From a virus, in the IMG/VR virus record IMGVR_UViG_3300023179_008905, positions 1-64,000 of that record: DNA of 64,000 nt; one strand, given 5' to 3'. The translations under genes were made by a program, and so were the position numbers. The notes beneath the pieces are model-generated. The model saw only the letters and a program-made list of their open reading frames with translations, did no database searches and had not been told where the DNA came from. Of the stretch, positions 1 through 9,528 are shown one piece after another (position 1 is the stretch's first letter; the number at the start of each line of letters is the position of its first letter).

Positions 1-366
1 CCTGGAGTTAAATTTATTAAAGAGTGGATGCCGATATTTGTAGAGCTACCTGATGAAATAACTGTTGAAAAGGGTGATCTTTATGATTCGCCTGAATTAA
101 GAAATGAAGTTATTGAAGCGATAACCCGTGCGTTTGATGCTAACATGGCAAAAGATAAAGAGCTTGTAAATGATTTTATAGACTCATTAAAATATAAAAA
201 CAGCTATTCGCACTCGAGTGAGAAAAAAGAAGGTGAAGGTACAGGTGAAGAGCCTAACATTGAAGAATATCCTGAAGACGATGATGTAACAGGGGAGCTA
301 AGATCTATGGGTGCAATTGGCGGCCGTCGTGGTTATGACGCGGGTGGTTTTAGTTACGGGGACTAA
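1..366 (+). CDS. C-terminal part of an unidentified phage protein (truncated by window start)
   Basis: The reading frame is open from base 1 to a TAA at 364-366, so the ATG at 28 is probably internal and the gene begins outside the window. The visible part has a mixed helix-forming region, then a strongly acidic low-complexity stretch (about residues 65-90 counted from the Met at 28), and ends in a Gly/Arg/Tyr-rich tail. Its 3' end overlaps queC by 17 bp in convergent orientation. I do not recognise the family. An acidic tail occurs in ssDNA-binding proteins and many virion proteins, but nothing here decides the function. Confidence 0.6.
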   Translation, partial: PGVKFIKEWMPIFVELPDEITVEKGDLYDSPELRNEVIEAITRAFDANMAKDKELVNDFIDSLKYKNSYSHSSEKKEGEGTGEEPNIEEYPEDDDVTGELRSMGAIGGRRGYDAGGFSYGD

Positions 367-1099
367 TCTCTTTACACTTAAACTTTTCCCAAGGTATTGA
401 AATTTTATACTTTAAAGGGTCTATAACCCTCGAATCTATAAAGCCTTTTATTCTCAAAGAGCACGCAGTACATTCACCGCATGCTTGCTCTTCTCCCTCA
501 TAACAAGTCCAGGTTTGACTAAAATTAACCCCGAGCTTTATACCGAGTTTTACAATCTCTTCTTTAGATTTATCAATTAAAGGGGCTTGAACTACAATTC
601 TATTTCTTCTGTTAAGAGCGGATACTTTATTGATTTGTTCGAGAAATTCTTCACTACCATCCCAAAACCCAGCAACGCTATCGGCTTGGGCAGCTCCATG
701 AAAAACTGTGCTAGCACCGTAGTTTTCTGCTATAGCAAGTGAGATACTGAGTAACATTAAGTTTCTATACGGAACATAGTTAACTGTCTGCGGATCCCCC
801 ATTACATCCTTTGCCTTAGCAACTGCAATTTTGTTATTTAGAAGTGAAGAGACCTGACATATATCTCTAAAAAACGGTAATTTTATGTGTAAACTATCGA
901 CCGGCATATCAAGCGTTTCAATCTGAAATGAAGCGCAGTTTACTTCTTTATCACGGTGCTTTTGACCGTAGTCGTAGTTAACCGTAATTATTTTATCATA
1001 CCTACTAGCGGCTAAATGTAGTAGGACGGTACTGTCCATTCCCCCAGAAATGGGGACTACAGCTTTACTCGTGAGGCTCTTCTTCGCCTTGCACTTCAT
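350..1099 (-). CDS. queC: 7-cyano-7-deazaguanine (preQ0) synthase QueC
   Basis: QueC converts 7-carboxy-7-deazaguanine to preQ0 using ATP and ammonia. The N-terminus carries the PP-loop ATP pyrophosphatase motif SGGMDST (about residues 18-24). The C-terminal third has the zinc-binding cysteines in CYEGEEQACGECTAC. The length of 249 aa is near the family norm of about 220-240. The gene overlaps the end of uvsX by 35 bp, so it is probably co-transcribed and perhaps translationally coupled with it. The other pathway genes (folE, queD, queE, queF) and a DpdA-type transglycosylase are elsewhere in the window, which points to DNA modification rather than tRNA queuosine. Family assignment is firm; the DNA role is inferred. 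Confidence 0.95.
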   Translation of the reverse strand: MKCKAKKSLTSKAVVPISGGMDSTVLLHLAASRYDKIITVNYDYGQKHRDKEVNCASFQIETLDMPVDSLHIKLPFFRDICQVSSLLNNKIAVAKAKDVMGDPQTVNYVPYRNLMLLSISLAIAENYGASTVFHGAAQADSVAGFWDGSEEFLEQINKVSALNRRNRIVVQAPLIDKSKEEIVKLGIKLGVNFSQTWTCYEGEEQACGECTACSLRIKGFIDSRVIDPLKYKISIPWEKFKCKEISPRN

Positions 1100-2183
1100 T
1101 TGCGTTGTATTTGTATTCCTCTGCTAAGCGCTTGTCGAGTTCCGGAATAATAAACTCCTCGTAGAAAGCGGGGTCTTTAGCAAAAGTCTTTGCATAGCCC
1201 AGTTTATCGCCCTGTTTATACTTTCCACTAGTAACACCAACTGTATATGTTGCGCCGTTTTGTTCAACGATACCTCTCACTGCAGCCATACCAAGCAATC
1301 CACTATACTTGTTAAGCCCGGTCTTAAAAGAAAGATACATTTCTGTCTCTAGAAACGGTGGAAGAAAGCGATTTTTTACAGTTAATGCGCGAAGTGTTGT
1401 GCCGCTATACTTATTAGCTTCTGCAAGCTTCTTATCTTCTGCATCCATAGAATCACCCTCGCCTTCCTTTTCATGCCGCTTAGCAAGCTGTACTAAAATA
1501 CTCGCCATATATACAGGGCCTGAGCCTCCAGCTTGATTCTTAACTAAGCTGGGAAACATTGCAGCCGGGTCATCATAAGTATGGTTTGTAAACAATATTG
1601 TAACACCAGCCTTAGCTGCTTTAAAAGTTAGAGTACGGAACATACTCTTTAAAGACTTTGCACGAAGTCCCATATCAGATGCAGACTTGTCCTTAGCTAC
1701 ATCGTCTAACTCTTTCTGTGAAGCAAGATTACCTAAACTGTCAATACTAATAATAAACTTACCCTTAGCATTATTCTCAATAATACTATCAAGTAACGCG
1801 CTGATTTGATTACGACACTGATCAATCGTATCAACAGGAACATATTTAACATTTTCAGGATCCAAGCCTACACCCTTTGTACTGTTTTCGTCAATAGCAA
1901 TTTCTGTATCAAATATAACTGGAGTAATGCCTTTCTTTTGTGCAGTAGCAAGAATCTTATTAACAATAAACGTCTTACCGGTTTGACTAGGGCCAGAAAA
2001 GCCTGTTATTCTCCCCTTAGGAACGCCACCACCGCGGCAACTCCCGCCGAGTATAGCGTTAAGAGCATAACATCCTGTATCAAACCACTCATCAACTTTA
2101 CTAAGTGCATTTTCGTTTAAAAAAGAAGCTTCACTGTTTAATTTGTCTAACGACGCGAATATTTTATTAAGGTCTTTACTCAT
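1065..2183 (-). CDS. uvsX: UvsX, RecA-like recombinase
   Basis: UvsX is the T4 RecA homologue that forms filaments on ssDNA and drives strand exchange and recombination-dependent replication. A Walker A motif GPSQTGKT lies near residue 66, and a Walker B-like segment (FIISIDSLGNL) lies near residue 146. The length of 372 aa fits T4 UvsX (about 390 aa). The ATG at 2183 is preceded by an AGAGGT ribosome-binding site and a sigma70-like promoter (TTGTTT, 16 bp, TATACT). It leads a transcription unit with queC downstream. UvsY and UvsW, its usual partners, lie at the other end of this minus-strand block. Confidence 0.95.
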   Translation of the reverse strand: MSKDLNKIFASLDKLNSEASFLNENALSKVDEWFDTGCYALNAILGGSCRGGGVPKGRITGFSGPSQTGKTFIVNKILATAQKKGITPVIFDTEIAIDENSTKGVGLDPENVKYVPVDTIDQCRNQISALLDSIIENNAKGKFIISIDSLGNLASQKELDDVAKDKSASDMGLRAKSLKSMFRTLTFKAAKAGVTILFTNHTYDDPAAMFPSLVKNQAGGSGPVYMASILVQLAKRHEKEGEGDSMDAEDKKLAEANKYSGTTLRALTVKNRFLPPFLETEMYLSFKTGLNKYSGLLGMAAVRGIVEQNGATYTVGVTSGKYKQGDKLGYAKTFAKDPAFYEEFIIPELDKRLAEEYKYNANEVQGEEEPHE

Positions 2184-2189
2184 ACCTCT

Positions 2190-2217
2190 AGTATAAAGGA
2201 TATAAAAATAAAAACAA
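2190..2217 (-). promoter_or_regulatory. sigma70-like promoter of uvsX
   Basis: On the minus strand TTGTTT (2217-2212) is separated by 16 bp from TATACT (2195-2190), followed by AGAGGT just before the uvsX ATG. The same 16-bp spacing appears upstream of folE, queD, queE, dpdA and the 42380 gene, which supports a common early/middle promoter class. Transcription starts have not been shown. Confidence 0.5.
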
Positions 2218-2225
2218 GTAAAAAA

Positions 2226-2585
2226 TTACTCGTCAAACAACTTAATTACTTTTTCGCCCTGAGGAGGTGTAATAATGCCTGAGGGAGCAGAAAATAGCTT
2301 CTTATATTGATCAACTAGTCTAGAATCATTATCAATATCAATACCTAGTACGACATTGGCAAGATTAAACTTCCATACTGTTCCTTCATTCTTACTCTTA
2401 TCCCCGACAAATTCACGGAAATAAAGTGGAATAGTCTGTACATTAAGTTGACCCTGTTGTGTAGGCTGTACATGAATAATAGCAGGGTTCTTAACAGTGA
2501 GTGTTGTCTTATCCTGGCTAACTTGCTCGGCTAAAATTGTTCTACCAATATGGTCTATAAAAGTTACTAATGTTTGTTCGCTCAT
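2226..2585 (-). CDS. conserved-looking hypothetical protein, possibly beta-rich
   Basis: A 119-aa protein between gene 43 and uvsX. The first 60 residues alternate hydrophobic and polar residues (TLVTFIDHIGRTILAEQ, then TTLTVKNPAIIHVQ), which suggests a small beta-barrel such as an Sm-like fold. No catalytic motif is seen. The minus-strand position inside the replication block suggests a role in DNA metabolism or gene control, but this is only inference. TTGATT and TATAAT upstream are spaced only 14 bp apart, so a promoter there is uncertain. Confidence 0.75.
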   Translation of the reverse strand: MSEQTLVTFIDHIGRTILAEQVSQDKTTLTVKNPAIIHVQPTQQGQLNVQTIPLYFREFVGDKSKNEGTVWKFNLANVVLGIDIDNDSRLVDQYKKLFSAPSGIITPPQGEKVIKLFDE

Positions 2586-2615
2586 GTAGTTATATTATAA
2601 TATCTTACTATTAAA

Positions 2616-5270
2616 TCAACTGTCTTTTAATAAATCGAACAAATCTGTTTGTACTTGACTACCAGGTGATTGCAGCTTCCAATTTACTGCCTGATAGAAC
2701 CTTTCTATTACTGAAAAAATAATCTTTTCAAACATCAATTCGTAATCAACTTCAAAAAATTCTGCAAATTCTTTAGGAAAATTATATTTGTATCCTATTG
2801 TCGAAATACCAAAGCGGTTGGGCTGTTTAGTATAAAAATATCTTACTTTGTCACCAGAAGATATTTTTTCATACTTTTTACCGGTGTTAAACCGATCAAG
2901 TAATATATTATAAAAATAAGCTGCTTTAACATGAATTGGCATATGCTTAGCAGTTTTAAAGTTATCACACATTGCAGCATATTTTTCGTACCCCTTAATA
3001 CCCATTACAAAGGCTACATCCTCAATAGGCAATTTCTTAAAAATATCATATGTTTCATTAAAAATCTTATTAGTTTGCGAAAAGTCTTTAGTAAGCAGCA
3101 TTGTCTCAATTATCTTCTTAACATAAGGTTTAATTGGAGTAGGCATTGTTGTTCTTACAACTTCAACTCCTGTGTATTTAAACTTATTGCAAGGAATACC
3201 CTCTTCGTCTAGTACATGTAATACGTATCTTTTCTTCTGCAAGAACAGTCCAACATCTGCTATAGCTTCTCTCTTAAAATTTAATCTACAATCTTGTGAC
3301 CCTAGAGCTTGTTGCCCCCATTTAATAATATTTTTATTAAGATAATCTTCTATATCTTGTACCTGTTTGTAGTATTCAGGAGTAATCTTACCTCTCTCTG
3401 TAAGCATTTTTAATCCTGTTTTTCTAACAATATGCTTAATGGAAACATAAGAGCTATCTGTATCGTTATAGATAATAGGAGTATCGTTAGATATCTCTTC
3501 ATCTGTAAGGTTAGCCTTAGATTTAATATATTCTTCTAATAAGCGGTTTGATTCCTTAATAACAGCTTGGCCGGTGAGTGTGATCGATTCTGCAAGTTCA
3601 TCATCGCCTAGAGGACTGTGTTTATTTCCAAAATAACCATAGATTGTATTAATTAAAATCTTAATTGTATGTTGTAGGATGTTAAGATTTTCGCTTTGTA
3701 ACTTAAGGTTTTTATATTCTTCTGTTTTCTTATCTACGTCAACTAATTTCTTTTTCAAAAGTTTTAATTGTCTTTTTATTTCTACTCTCTTCTTGTAATA
3801 GTGATCTACTGTGAGCGGTATAATGCCTTTTTCTTTCTGTGTAAAAAGCACTTTTGCCTTAGAAATAGCTATTTTTTCTTTTTTAACAAATTCTACAAAG
3901 TGCGCAGGAGATAATTTAAATGTTTGTCCGTTGACGTGATTGATTGTAATTTCTTTATCTGTTTTTTCTGTAATTACGCCAACTTTAGTTTCAGGCGATA
4001 AATTGAGAGTTATCATAACGTTTGGATACAGGCTGTTAGCATCAAACGAAACAACGTTTTCTTGAAAACCTTGACGAGGCTCACCTACATAAGCACCGGC
4101 ATTTTGTTCGTTATTAAATACTTCTTTATTAAAAGTCGGTATTCGTTGATTACGCATACGCGCACGAATAGCGCATAATCCTGTTATAACAGATAGCGAT
4201 CCTAATGCCCCTTCAAACGTTGTTAATCCCGCATATGCAATCATTCTTAAAAGCTTTAAGTATTGAAGCTTTTCTTCCAATCTTACAAGTAAATTAACGT
4301 CTTGAATGTTATAGTCGACAAACAATTCCCAATTTTCATCAGCAAGACTTGTTAAATTAGTATCGCCATAATCAATTTTATTCTCACCCAATTCTATTTC
4401 ACCGATAGCATCTAGTTTGTAGGATTCACGTAATACTGGGCAAAATCTTTTATAAATGTCAAGATAATCGACGCATGAAACACCTTCAATATGCCAATGA
4501 ACTTGATCTCTGCCGAACTTCCCTTTAAAAGAAATAGGTCTAATATAACCAACGGGTGAAAGCTTTTTAGTTTCATCTTCACCTAGAATACGAGTCATTC
4601 TATTGATAATATACGGTACGTCAAAGAACTCGCTATTCCACCCCGAAAGTATATCTGGGTAGTCAGAAATAAAATAATGCAAGAATTTCGATAGTAAGTC
4701 CTTTTCTGTTTTACAATAGATATAGGTAGTATTGTCTTTCTTTTTATCATATGATTTTAACCCCCAAGTTATAAATTTACCTCTTAATGTATCGTAAACT
4801 GTAATAATATTAATAGGGTGGTTAGGGTTATCTGGAACTGGAAATTCATCAGGACTATATGTCTCGATATCAATAAACAATACTCTAATAGGAAGAGATG
4901 AGAATTCATCTTTCTCATTATCTTGCCAAAAACTATCAATTAAAAATTGTTGTTGTATGTTTAAATTCTCAAATACTCTAGTTATTTTATTTTCTCTTAA
5001 ATAATGGGCTCTCTCAGCTTGATTGCGAAATTTCTTTTTCTTTAAGCGAGTATTAAATATACTAGTTGTATCTGGATGGTTATTTGTCTCTAAGAAGATA
5101 TAAGGCTCAAAAGTTGTATCTAAAGCGACGCGCTTGCCGTCTTTATCCCAGGTAAAGAGGCGCATTAATTGGCTTTTCGGTAAATAGGCTACATTTCTAT
5201 ACACAATATTATTATAAATGCTTAAACCGAAAGTACAATTAGAAATGTAAAACGATCTTAAACAAAACAA
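2616..5270 (-). CDS. 43: family B DNA polymerase (T4 gp43-like)
   Basis: The replicative DNA polymerase with proofreading exonuclease. Exo I (FIDIETYS, near residue 134) and Exo II (SGWNSEFFDVPY, near 210) are present. So are polymerase motif A (FDANSLYPN, near 408), motif B (INTIYGYFGN, near 545) and motif C (YNDTDSS, near 600). Motif C has Asn where many family B enzymes have Gly. The 884-aa length matches T4 gp43 (898). The only plausible start is the TTG at 5270: the frame closes a few codons upstream, and the FYIS near residue 7 matches the T4 N-terminus. This start lies inside the small membrane-protein gene 5239-5418, so translation may be coupled. Confidence 0.96.
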   Translation of the reverse strand: MFCLRSFYISNCTFGLSIYNNIVYRNVAYLPKSQLMRLFTWDKDGKRVALDTTFEPYIFLETNNHPDTTSIFNTRLKKKKFRNQAERAHYLRENKITRVFENLNIQQQFLIDSFWQDNEKDEFSSLPIRVLFIDIETYSPDEFPVPDNPNHPINIITVYDTLRGKFITWGLKSYDKKKDNTTYIYCKTEKDLLSKFLHYFISDYPDILSGWNSEFFDVPYIINRMTRILGEDETKKLSPVGYIRPISFKGKFGRDQVHWHIEGVSCVDYLDIYKRFCPVLRESYKLDAIGEIELGENKIDYGDTNLTSLADENWELFVDYNIQDVNLLVRLEEKLQYLKLLRMIAYAGLTTFEGALGSLSVITGLCAIRARMRNQRIPTFNKEVFNNEQNAGAYVGEPRQGFQENVVSFDANSLYPNVMITLNLSPETKVGVITEKTDKEITINHVNGQTFKLSPAHFVEFVKKEKIAISKAKVLFTQKEKGIIPLTVDHYYKKRVEIKRQLKLLKKKLVDVDKKTEEYKNLKLQSENLNILQHTIKILINTIYGYFGNKHSPLGDDELAESITLTGQAVIKESNRLLEEYIKSKANLTDEEISNDTPIIYNDTDSSYVSIKHIVRKTGLKMLTERGKITPEYYKQVQDIEDYLNKNIIKWGQQALGSQDCRLNFKREAIADVGLFLQKKRYVLHVLDEEGIPCNKFKYTGVEVVRTTMPTPIKPYVKKIIETMLLTKDFSQTNKIFNETYDIFKKLPIEDVAFVMGIKGYEKYAAMCDNFKTAKHMPIHVKAAYFYNILLDRFNTGKKYEKISSGDKVRYFYTKQPNRFGISTIGYKYNFPKEFAEFFEVDYELMFEKIIFSVIERFYQAVNWKLQSPGSQVQTDLFDLLKDS

Positions 5271-5418
5271 TAGCAGAGCTTATAGCTGCTATAAGACTAG
5301 TAAACGTTCTTAGTAGCTCTAATTTATGATTGTGCTTATCTACCCAGATCTCAACATGATCGCGAAGGCGTCCTTCTTTCTCTAATTTTTTTATTTCTTT
5401 TTTAGAGAGCTTTCTCAT
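5239..5418 (-). CDS. small single-pass membrane protein
   Basis: A 59-aa reading frame that begins with ATGA overlapping the stop of the upstream glycosyltransferase gene and ends inside the 5' end of gene 43. The first half is highly charged (KKEIKKLEKEGRLRDHVE). The second half is a hydrophobic segment (TSLIAAISSAIVLFKIVL) suited to one membrane helix. Tight packing between two real genes and the ATGA junction support it as a gene. Function is unknown. Its translation could help ribosomes reach the TTG start of the polymerase. Confidence 0.6.
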   Translation of the reverse strand: MRKLSKKEIKKLEKEGRLRDHVEIWVDKHNHKLELLRTFTSLIAAISSAIVLFKIVLHF

Positions 5419-6638
5419 GCAATAATTCCGTTTAAGGCATTCAAGAGCTTCCTATCCTTGTGTGCATATGGTAGCGTATAGAGTTCTTGATACGCGCCAA
5501 TATTAGAGTCATTTTCTAACCATCTGCTTTCCGCTACTTTTCTAAACTTTGCACACATATTCATATATTTACCCTTCTTGTCTAATGTCTCTTCTATACA
5601 CGCTAACATTTCTTCACCTGTTTTAAATTTAATTGGTGCATTAGAATAGGTAACTAAATCTTGACAAGCGATTGGCAGACCAAAGCAACATGCTTCTATA
5701 TATTTTAAGTCGCTTTTAGCTTTGTTAAAAGTATTATCTTGTAACGGGGCAACCATCATATTAATCTGTAAGTTAGAAATCTTTTCTGGGTAAGAATAAA
5801 GATGCTGCCAAGGATGAAACTCTAGATCACCGTTTTGTACATAGGGATGTAATGGTAGAGGAAACGCTCCTAAAAATACCCAGCGATACTTTTGACGAGT
5901 CTTAACGATAGCCTCAATTACGTGCTCGAAATCATCTTTCTGACCAACACGGTTTTCAACATCAAAATGCGCACCAGATCCTGCATAAAGAATGCGCGGT
6001 CTTGCTCTATGCGTATCATAATTTTCTGAAATACGTCTCTCGTTATAAAAATTACCAATCCACCACTTTGGAGGAAAATTAGGGATAACTGTTATATTTT
6101 TATTCTTAATCTTGCTAGAATAGTAATCCTTCATAAAGTCACAGGTAACTGTGATTTCATCGCAAGTCTCCATAATTTTTTGTGCGGTGTTTCTAATTTC
6201 TGGATCAGCAAAAGCAGGCTTAAATTTATTATACTCAGGAATATCTTCTATAAAAACCAAATCATCAACTTCATAAATTAGTTTAAACCCGATCTTTTGG
6301 CTTAGTTCCTTTAAAAATTCTATAAATTTTAATTGATGTGGTGTTGCTTGGCGCTGTACGCGTACTGTCTTCACCCCGCGAAAATAGTTAGGATCAAAAC
6401 ACATTACAGTACTGCCGTGAATAACTAGCTTTTGATGGGCATTAAGAAAATGTTCAGGCCAAATCATTCTCCAGAATCCACAGCCACTATAATCTGCATA
6501 ATAATTTAAGCATCTCTGTAAGTCTAATTCAGGTGGTCGGGGAGAAGTATTTGCTGCGGGAAGTTGAGCTGTAGGAAAAGGCGATGCAAAAGGAGAGACA
6601 AAAGGTGAAGGCGATACAAAGGGAGAAGGGGTAAACAT
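5415..6638 (-). CDS. GT-B type glycosyltransferase with proline-rich N-terminus
   Basis: A 407-aa protein with features of group 1 (GT-B) glycosyltransferases. It has a donor-domain segment RPRILYAGSG near residue 215 and a C-terminal nucleotide-sugar region (LKYIEACCFGLPIACQDLVTY). The first 35 residues are a repetitive Ser/Pro/Phe tract (SPFVSPSPFVSPF), probably disordered. It lies between genes 43 and 46, the broad genomic neighbourhood of the alpha-glucosyltransferase gene in T4, so DNA glycosylation is possible. It could equally modify a protein or a surface sugar. The family call is good; the substrate is unknown. Confidence 0.75.
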   Translation of the reverse strand: MFTPSPFVSPSPFVSPFASPFPTAQLPAANTSPRPPELDLQRCLNYYADYSGCGFWRMIWPEHFLNAHQKLVIHGSTVMCFDPNYFRGVKTVRVQRQATPHQLKFIEFLKELSQKIGFKLIYEVDDLVFIEDIPEYNKFKPAFADPEIRNTAQKIMETCDEITVTCDFMKDYYSSKIKNKNITVIPNFPPKWWIGNFYNERRISENYDTHRARPRILYAGSGAHFDVENRVGQKDDFEHVIEAIVKTRQKYRWVFLGAFPLPLHPYVQNGDLEFHPWQHLYSYPEKISNLQINMMVAPLQDNTFNKAKSDLKYIEACCFGLPIACQDLVTYSNAPIKFKTGEEMLACIEETLDKKGKYMNMCAKFRKVAESRWLENDSNIGAYQELYTLPYAHKDRKLLNALNGIIA

Positions 6639-6646
6639 AATATATA

Positions 6647-8458
6647 TTAACTACTATATTCTTTATAATCAACTCTACGAGTTATACCGTTTGTCTTCTC
6701 TAAGAATATAATATCGCCGGTGGCAGCTTTAATACTTTCCTTTCTATGACTAATAACCATTATACTTTCATTATATTTTTCTACTCGTTCCTTAAGAATA
6801 TTAATAACTAAGTCTACTCCTTTTTCATCTAAGCTTGAATCAAAAAGCTCATCATAGATGCTAAAATTAAAGGATACATCACCCTGAAGTCTTCGAATAT
6901 CCATAAATGTAAATAAACAAGCTAAATCTATATTTTTACGCTCTGCTCCGCTAAAATTAAAGTAAGAGCATTGTTTGCCTTTATTATCAAATATTTCTTC
7001 TTCAAAGTATTCATTAAAAGTACATGTACAATTTGCATCCATTTTTTTAAGATAATATGATAGCTTACTGTTGAACAGCTGTAGTATCTTTTTGACAATA
7101 TAAGATTTTACACCTTCTTCAGACACCACAAACTTAACTATATCTAAAACATTCAATGATTCTTTAATAGTTTCTATTTGATCTCTTGTTTCTATTAATC
7201 TCTTATTTTGTTCCTCTATAAGAGTATCAAATGTATTCGAATCCGTTTCTATATCTATTAAATCCTGCTCTAATTCTTTTTGCCATAACTGTAGCTGAGA
7301 TAAGCGATCTTCAAGATTTTTCTTTTGTGTAACTTTTGTTTTGTAGGAAGATATTTCGTCTCGTAGTTTTTGTATTTTAAGATCTAGTTTGTTTTGCGCA
7401 CCTACAAACTGTTTTTCTTCTTCTTTTAATTTAACAATTTTTTCTTCGTGGTCTTCAATTTCTTGATTAAGCTTTTTTTTCTCACTTTTAATATGATTGC
7501 GATCAACATCCTGTATTGATCTTAAGCATGTAGGGCAAACTTCTTTATCTGTACCCACTGATTGAATTTTTTTATTGATTTGAGAAATAAGAGTAGTGCT
7601 CTCTGAGATAGAATGTCTAATATCCTGTATTTTTTTATCAGCTTTATTGTAATTTGACTCCTGTGCTTGTATTTCATCTCTTATTTTTTGAATATCCGGT
7701 AAAGCAAAGCTTTCAAGCTGTTTATTGATATCTGCTATCTCTTTTTCATTATTAACTTGGCGTGTTTCATACTTCTCTTTTTTCTTCTTCCTCTCTAAAG
7801 CAGAATTCTCTTTTTGCTTATTGTATGTTAAAATTGTTTTTTGTATTTCATCGTGCTTTGCAACTTCTATATCAAATGTCTTCTTTTTATCATTAACATC
7901 TGTTTTAAGAATATTAAGCATATCGCCAAAAATACCAAGATTAAAAATGTCTTCAATAAACTTTCTTTTTTCTTGTTTTTTCTTTGCCATAAACGGTATT
8001 GTATTGTTTATGGTCATAATTACACAGTTTTGAAATATCTCTGGTGTGCAGTTAAACTTTGACATTATAAATTCACTAGTATTAGAAATGCTGTCTCGGG
8101 TCTTATCTTCACCGTTCACAAAAACAAAACACTTAGACGGCTCTATTGTTCTTATAATTTGTATGTTTTCTGTTTGATCTAAATTCTTAATAGTTACATC
8201 TAAGCTAACTTCACAATTCTTTCTATTTACATTATTAATAATGTTTTCTTTTTTAAGATCTCTTAATGTTTCACCAAATACAGCAAAATAAACTGCATCT
8301 GCGATAGTAGATTTACCAACACCGTTTCTTCTATCTTCTTTATCTTTATTAATGCCTGTAATAATATGAAGACCACGATTAAATTCTACAGCTACAGGTG
8401 TATTACCAACTGACAAGAAATTTTTAATACTAATTTTATTAAAAATAATATTTCTCAT
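6647..8458 (-). CDS. 46: gp46, Rad50/SbcC-like recombination nuclease subunit
   Basis: The ATPase subunit of the gp46/gp47 end-processing complex, which is needed for recombination-dependent replication and host DNA breakdown. The N-terminal Walker A is NGVGKST (near residue 47). Two long coiled-coil arms flank a zinc hook CPTC (near 309). The ABC signature FSGAERK (near 503) and Walker B SIYDELFDSSLDEKG (near 540) follow. The length of 603 aa is close to T4 gp46 (560). Its start overlaps the end of gene 47 by 4 bp, as expected for a two-subunit operon. Confidence 0.95.
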   Translation of the reverse strand: MRNIIFNKISIKNFLSVGNTPVAVEFNRGLHIITGINKDKEDRRNGVGKSTIADAVYFAVFGETLRDLKKENIINNVNRKNCEVSLDVTIKNLDQTENIQIIRTIEPSKCFVFVNGEDKTRDSISNTSEFIMSKFNCTPEIFQNCVIMTINNTIPFMAKKKQEKRKFIEDIFNLGIFGDMLNILKTDVNDKKKTFDIEVAKHDEIQKTILTYNKQKENSALERKKKKEKYETRQVNNEKEIADINKQLESFALPDIQKIRDEIQAQESNYNKADKKIQDIRHSISESTTLISQINKKIQSVGTDKEVCPTCLRSIQDVDRNHIKSEKKKLNQEIEDHEEKIVKLKEEEKQFVGAQNKLDLKIQKLRDEISSYKTKVTQKKNLEDRLSQLQLWQKELEQDLIDIETDSNTFDTLIEEQNKRLIETRDQIETIKESLNVLDIVKFVVSEEGVKSYIVKKILQLFNSKLSYYLKKMDANCTCTFNEYFEEEIFDNKGKQCSYFNFSGAERKNIDLACLFTFMDIRRLQGDVSFNFSIYDELFDSSLDEKGVDLVINILKERVEKYNESIMVISHRKESIKAATGDIIFLEKTNGITRRVDYKEYSS

Positions 8459-9528
8459 GTACTATGCGCCCTTTTGTAAAGATCTAAGCAATAGTGTGAT
8501 ACTTCACTCTTTTTATCCACATCTAGTAAAGAAACAAACTCTTCAATAGCTTTGCCCATATCAACACCTGAGAGATCATATGGTTGCTCCTCATTTACTG
8601 TTATGCTGTCGCTATAGAGAGAATAATCCACAGACAGATTAAAGGGCTTATAAGCAGATATCTTTTGAATTAATATATCGATGTTATCACTTGTCACTTT
8701 CTTATCTATAACTAGCTTAATAATATTATTAGAAACTGTATCCTTTACTTCTGTAGCACTTAAAGATTTAAGAGTAGCAATATCTGTGATAGAAAGCTTT
8801 TTATGCTTAGGCGACAAGCTATTTTCAAAAAACGAATACGATAAATCTGTAAAATCTAAAATGTAGTAGCCTTTAGTTGAGCCGGTGTCACCAAAATCCA
8901 TTTCAAAAGGATTACCTACATATAGGATTGTTTTATTGTCATATTTTCTTTCATCACGCAAATGAAAATGACCGGTCATAATTAAGTTTGCTTTAGAGAG
9001 AAGATCTTTTGATTTAATACCATGATCACAAGACTTGTGACTATTCATTTTAAAAGTTTCAATTTCTAAATGACCAAAAATAACATCACTTTGCGGTATG
9101 TTTTCTAGAGTAGCTCCCCATGGTAAAAACGAACACTCCTTACCAAGAATAGTAAAGGTACTGGGCTCGCTGATAATGTGTATATTTTTCCAACCATTTA
9201 GAATAGAAAGAGAATTAATATCGGCCCTATCTTTGTAAAATGCGTCATGATTACCGACTAAAATAACAATATTAAACTCTTCCCATATGTTTAAGATTTG
9301 ATTAACAACATGTATAGTGTTAACTGCAATTTCATCGCGATAGTGATAAAGATCTCCTAATATAAAAATATCCCTTATACTTTTTTGTTGTAATTCTTTT
9401 TTAAGCCATTCAGCCCATTTAAGAGCTGTTTCATGCCAAAAAATACTATTTTGATGAACGCCAATATGAAGATCGGCGATACAGCAAACTTTATTGGATC
9501 TAATTGTGAGTTCTTTTATATGTTTCAC
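8455..9528 (-). CDS. 47: gp47, Mre11/SbcD-like nuclease subunit
   Basis: The nuclease partner of gp46. Calcineurin-type metallophosphoesterase motifs appear in order: IADLHIGVHQ (near residue 18), LGDLYHYRDE (near 58), VGNHDAF (near 92) and TGHFHLRD (near 182). The 357-aa length fits T4 gp47 (339). It overlaps gene 46 and gene 55 by 4 bp on either side, so all three are one transcription unit. Confidence 0.95.
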   Translation of the reverse strand: MKHIKELTIRSNKVCCIADLHIGVHQNSIFWHETALKWAEWLKKELQQKSIRDIFILGDLYHYRDEIAVNTIHVVNQILNIWEEFNIVILVGNHDAFYKDRADINSLSILNGWKNIHIISEPSTFTILGKECSFLPWGATLENIPQSDVIFGHLEIETFKMNSHKSCDHGIKSKDLLSKANLIMTGHFHLRDERKYDNKTILYVGNPFEMDFGDTGSTKGYYILDFTDLSYSFFENSLSPKHKKLSITDIATLKSLSATEVKDTVSNNIIKLVIDKKVTSDNIDILIQKISAYKPFNLSVDYSLYSDSITVNEEQPYDLSGVDMGKAIEEFVSLLDVDKKSEVSHYCLDLYKRAHST

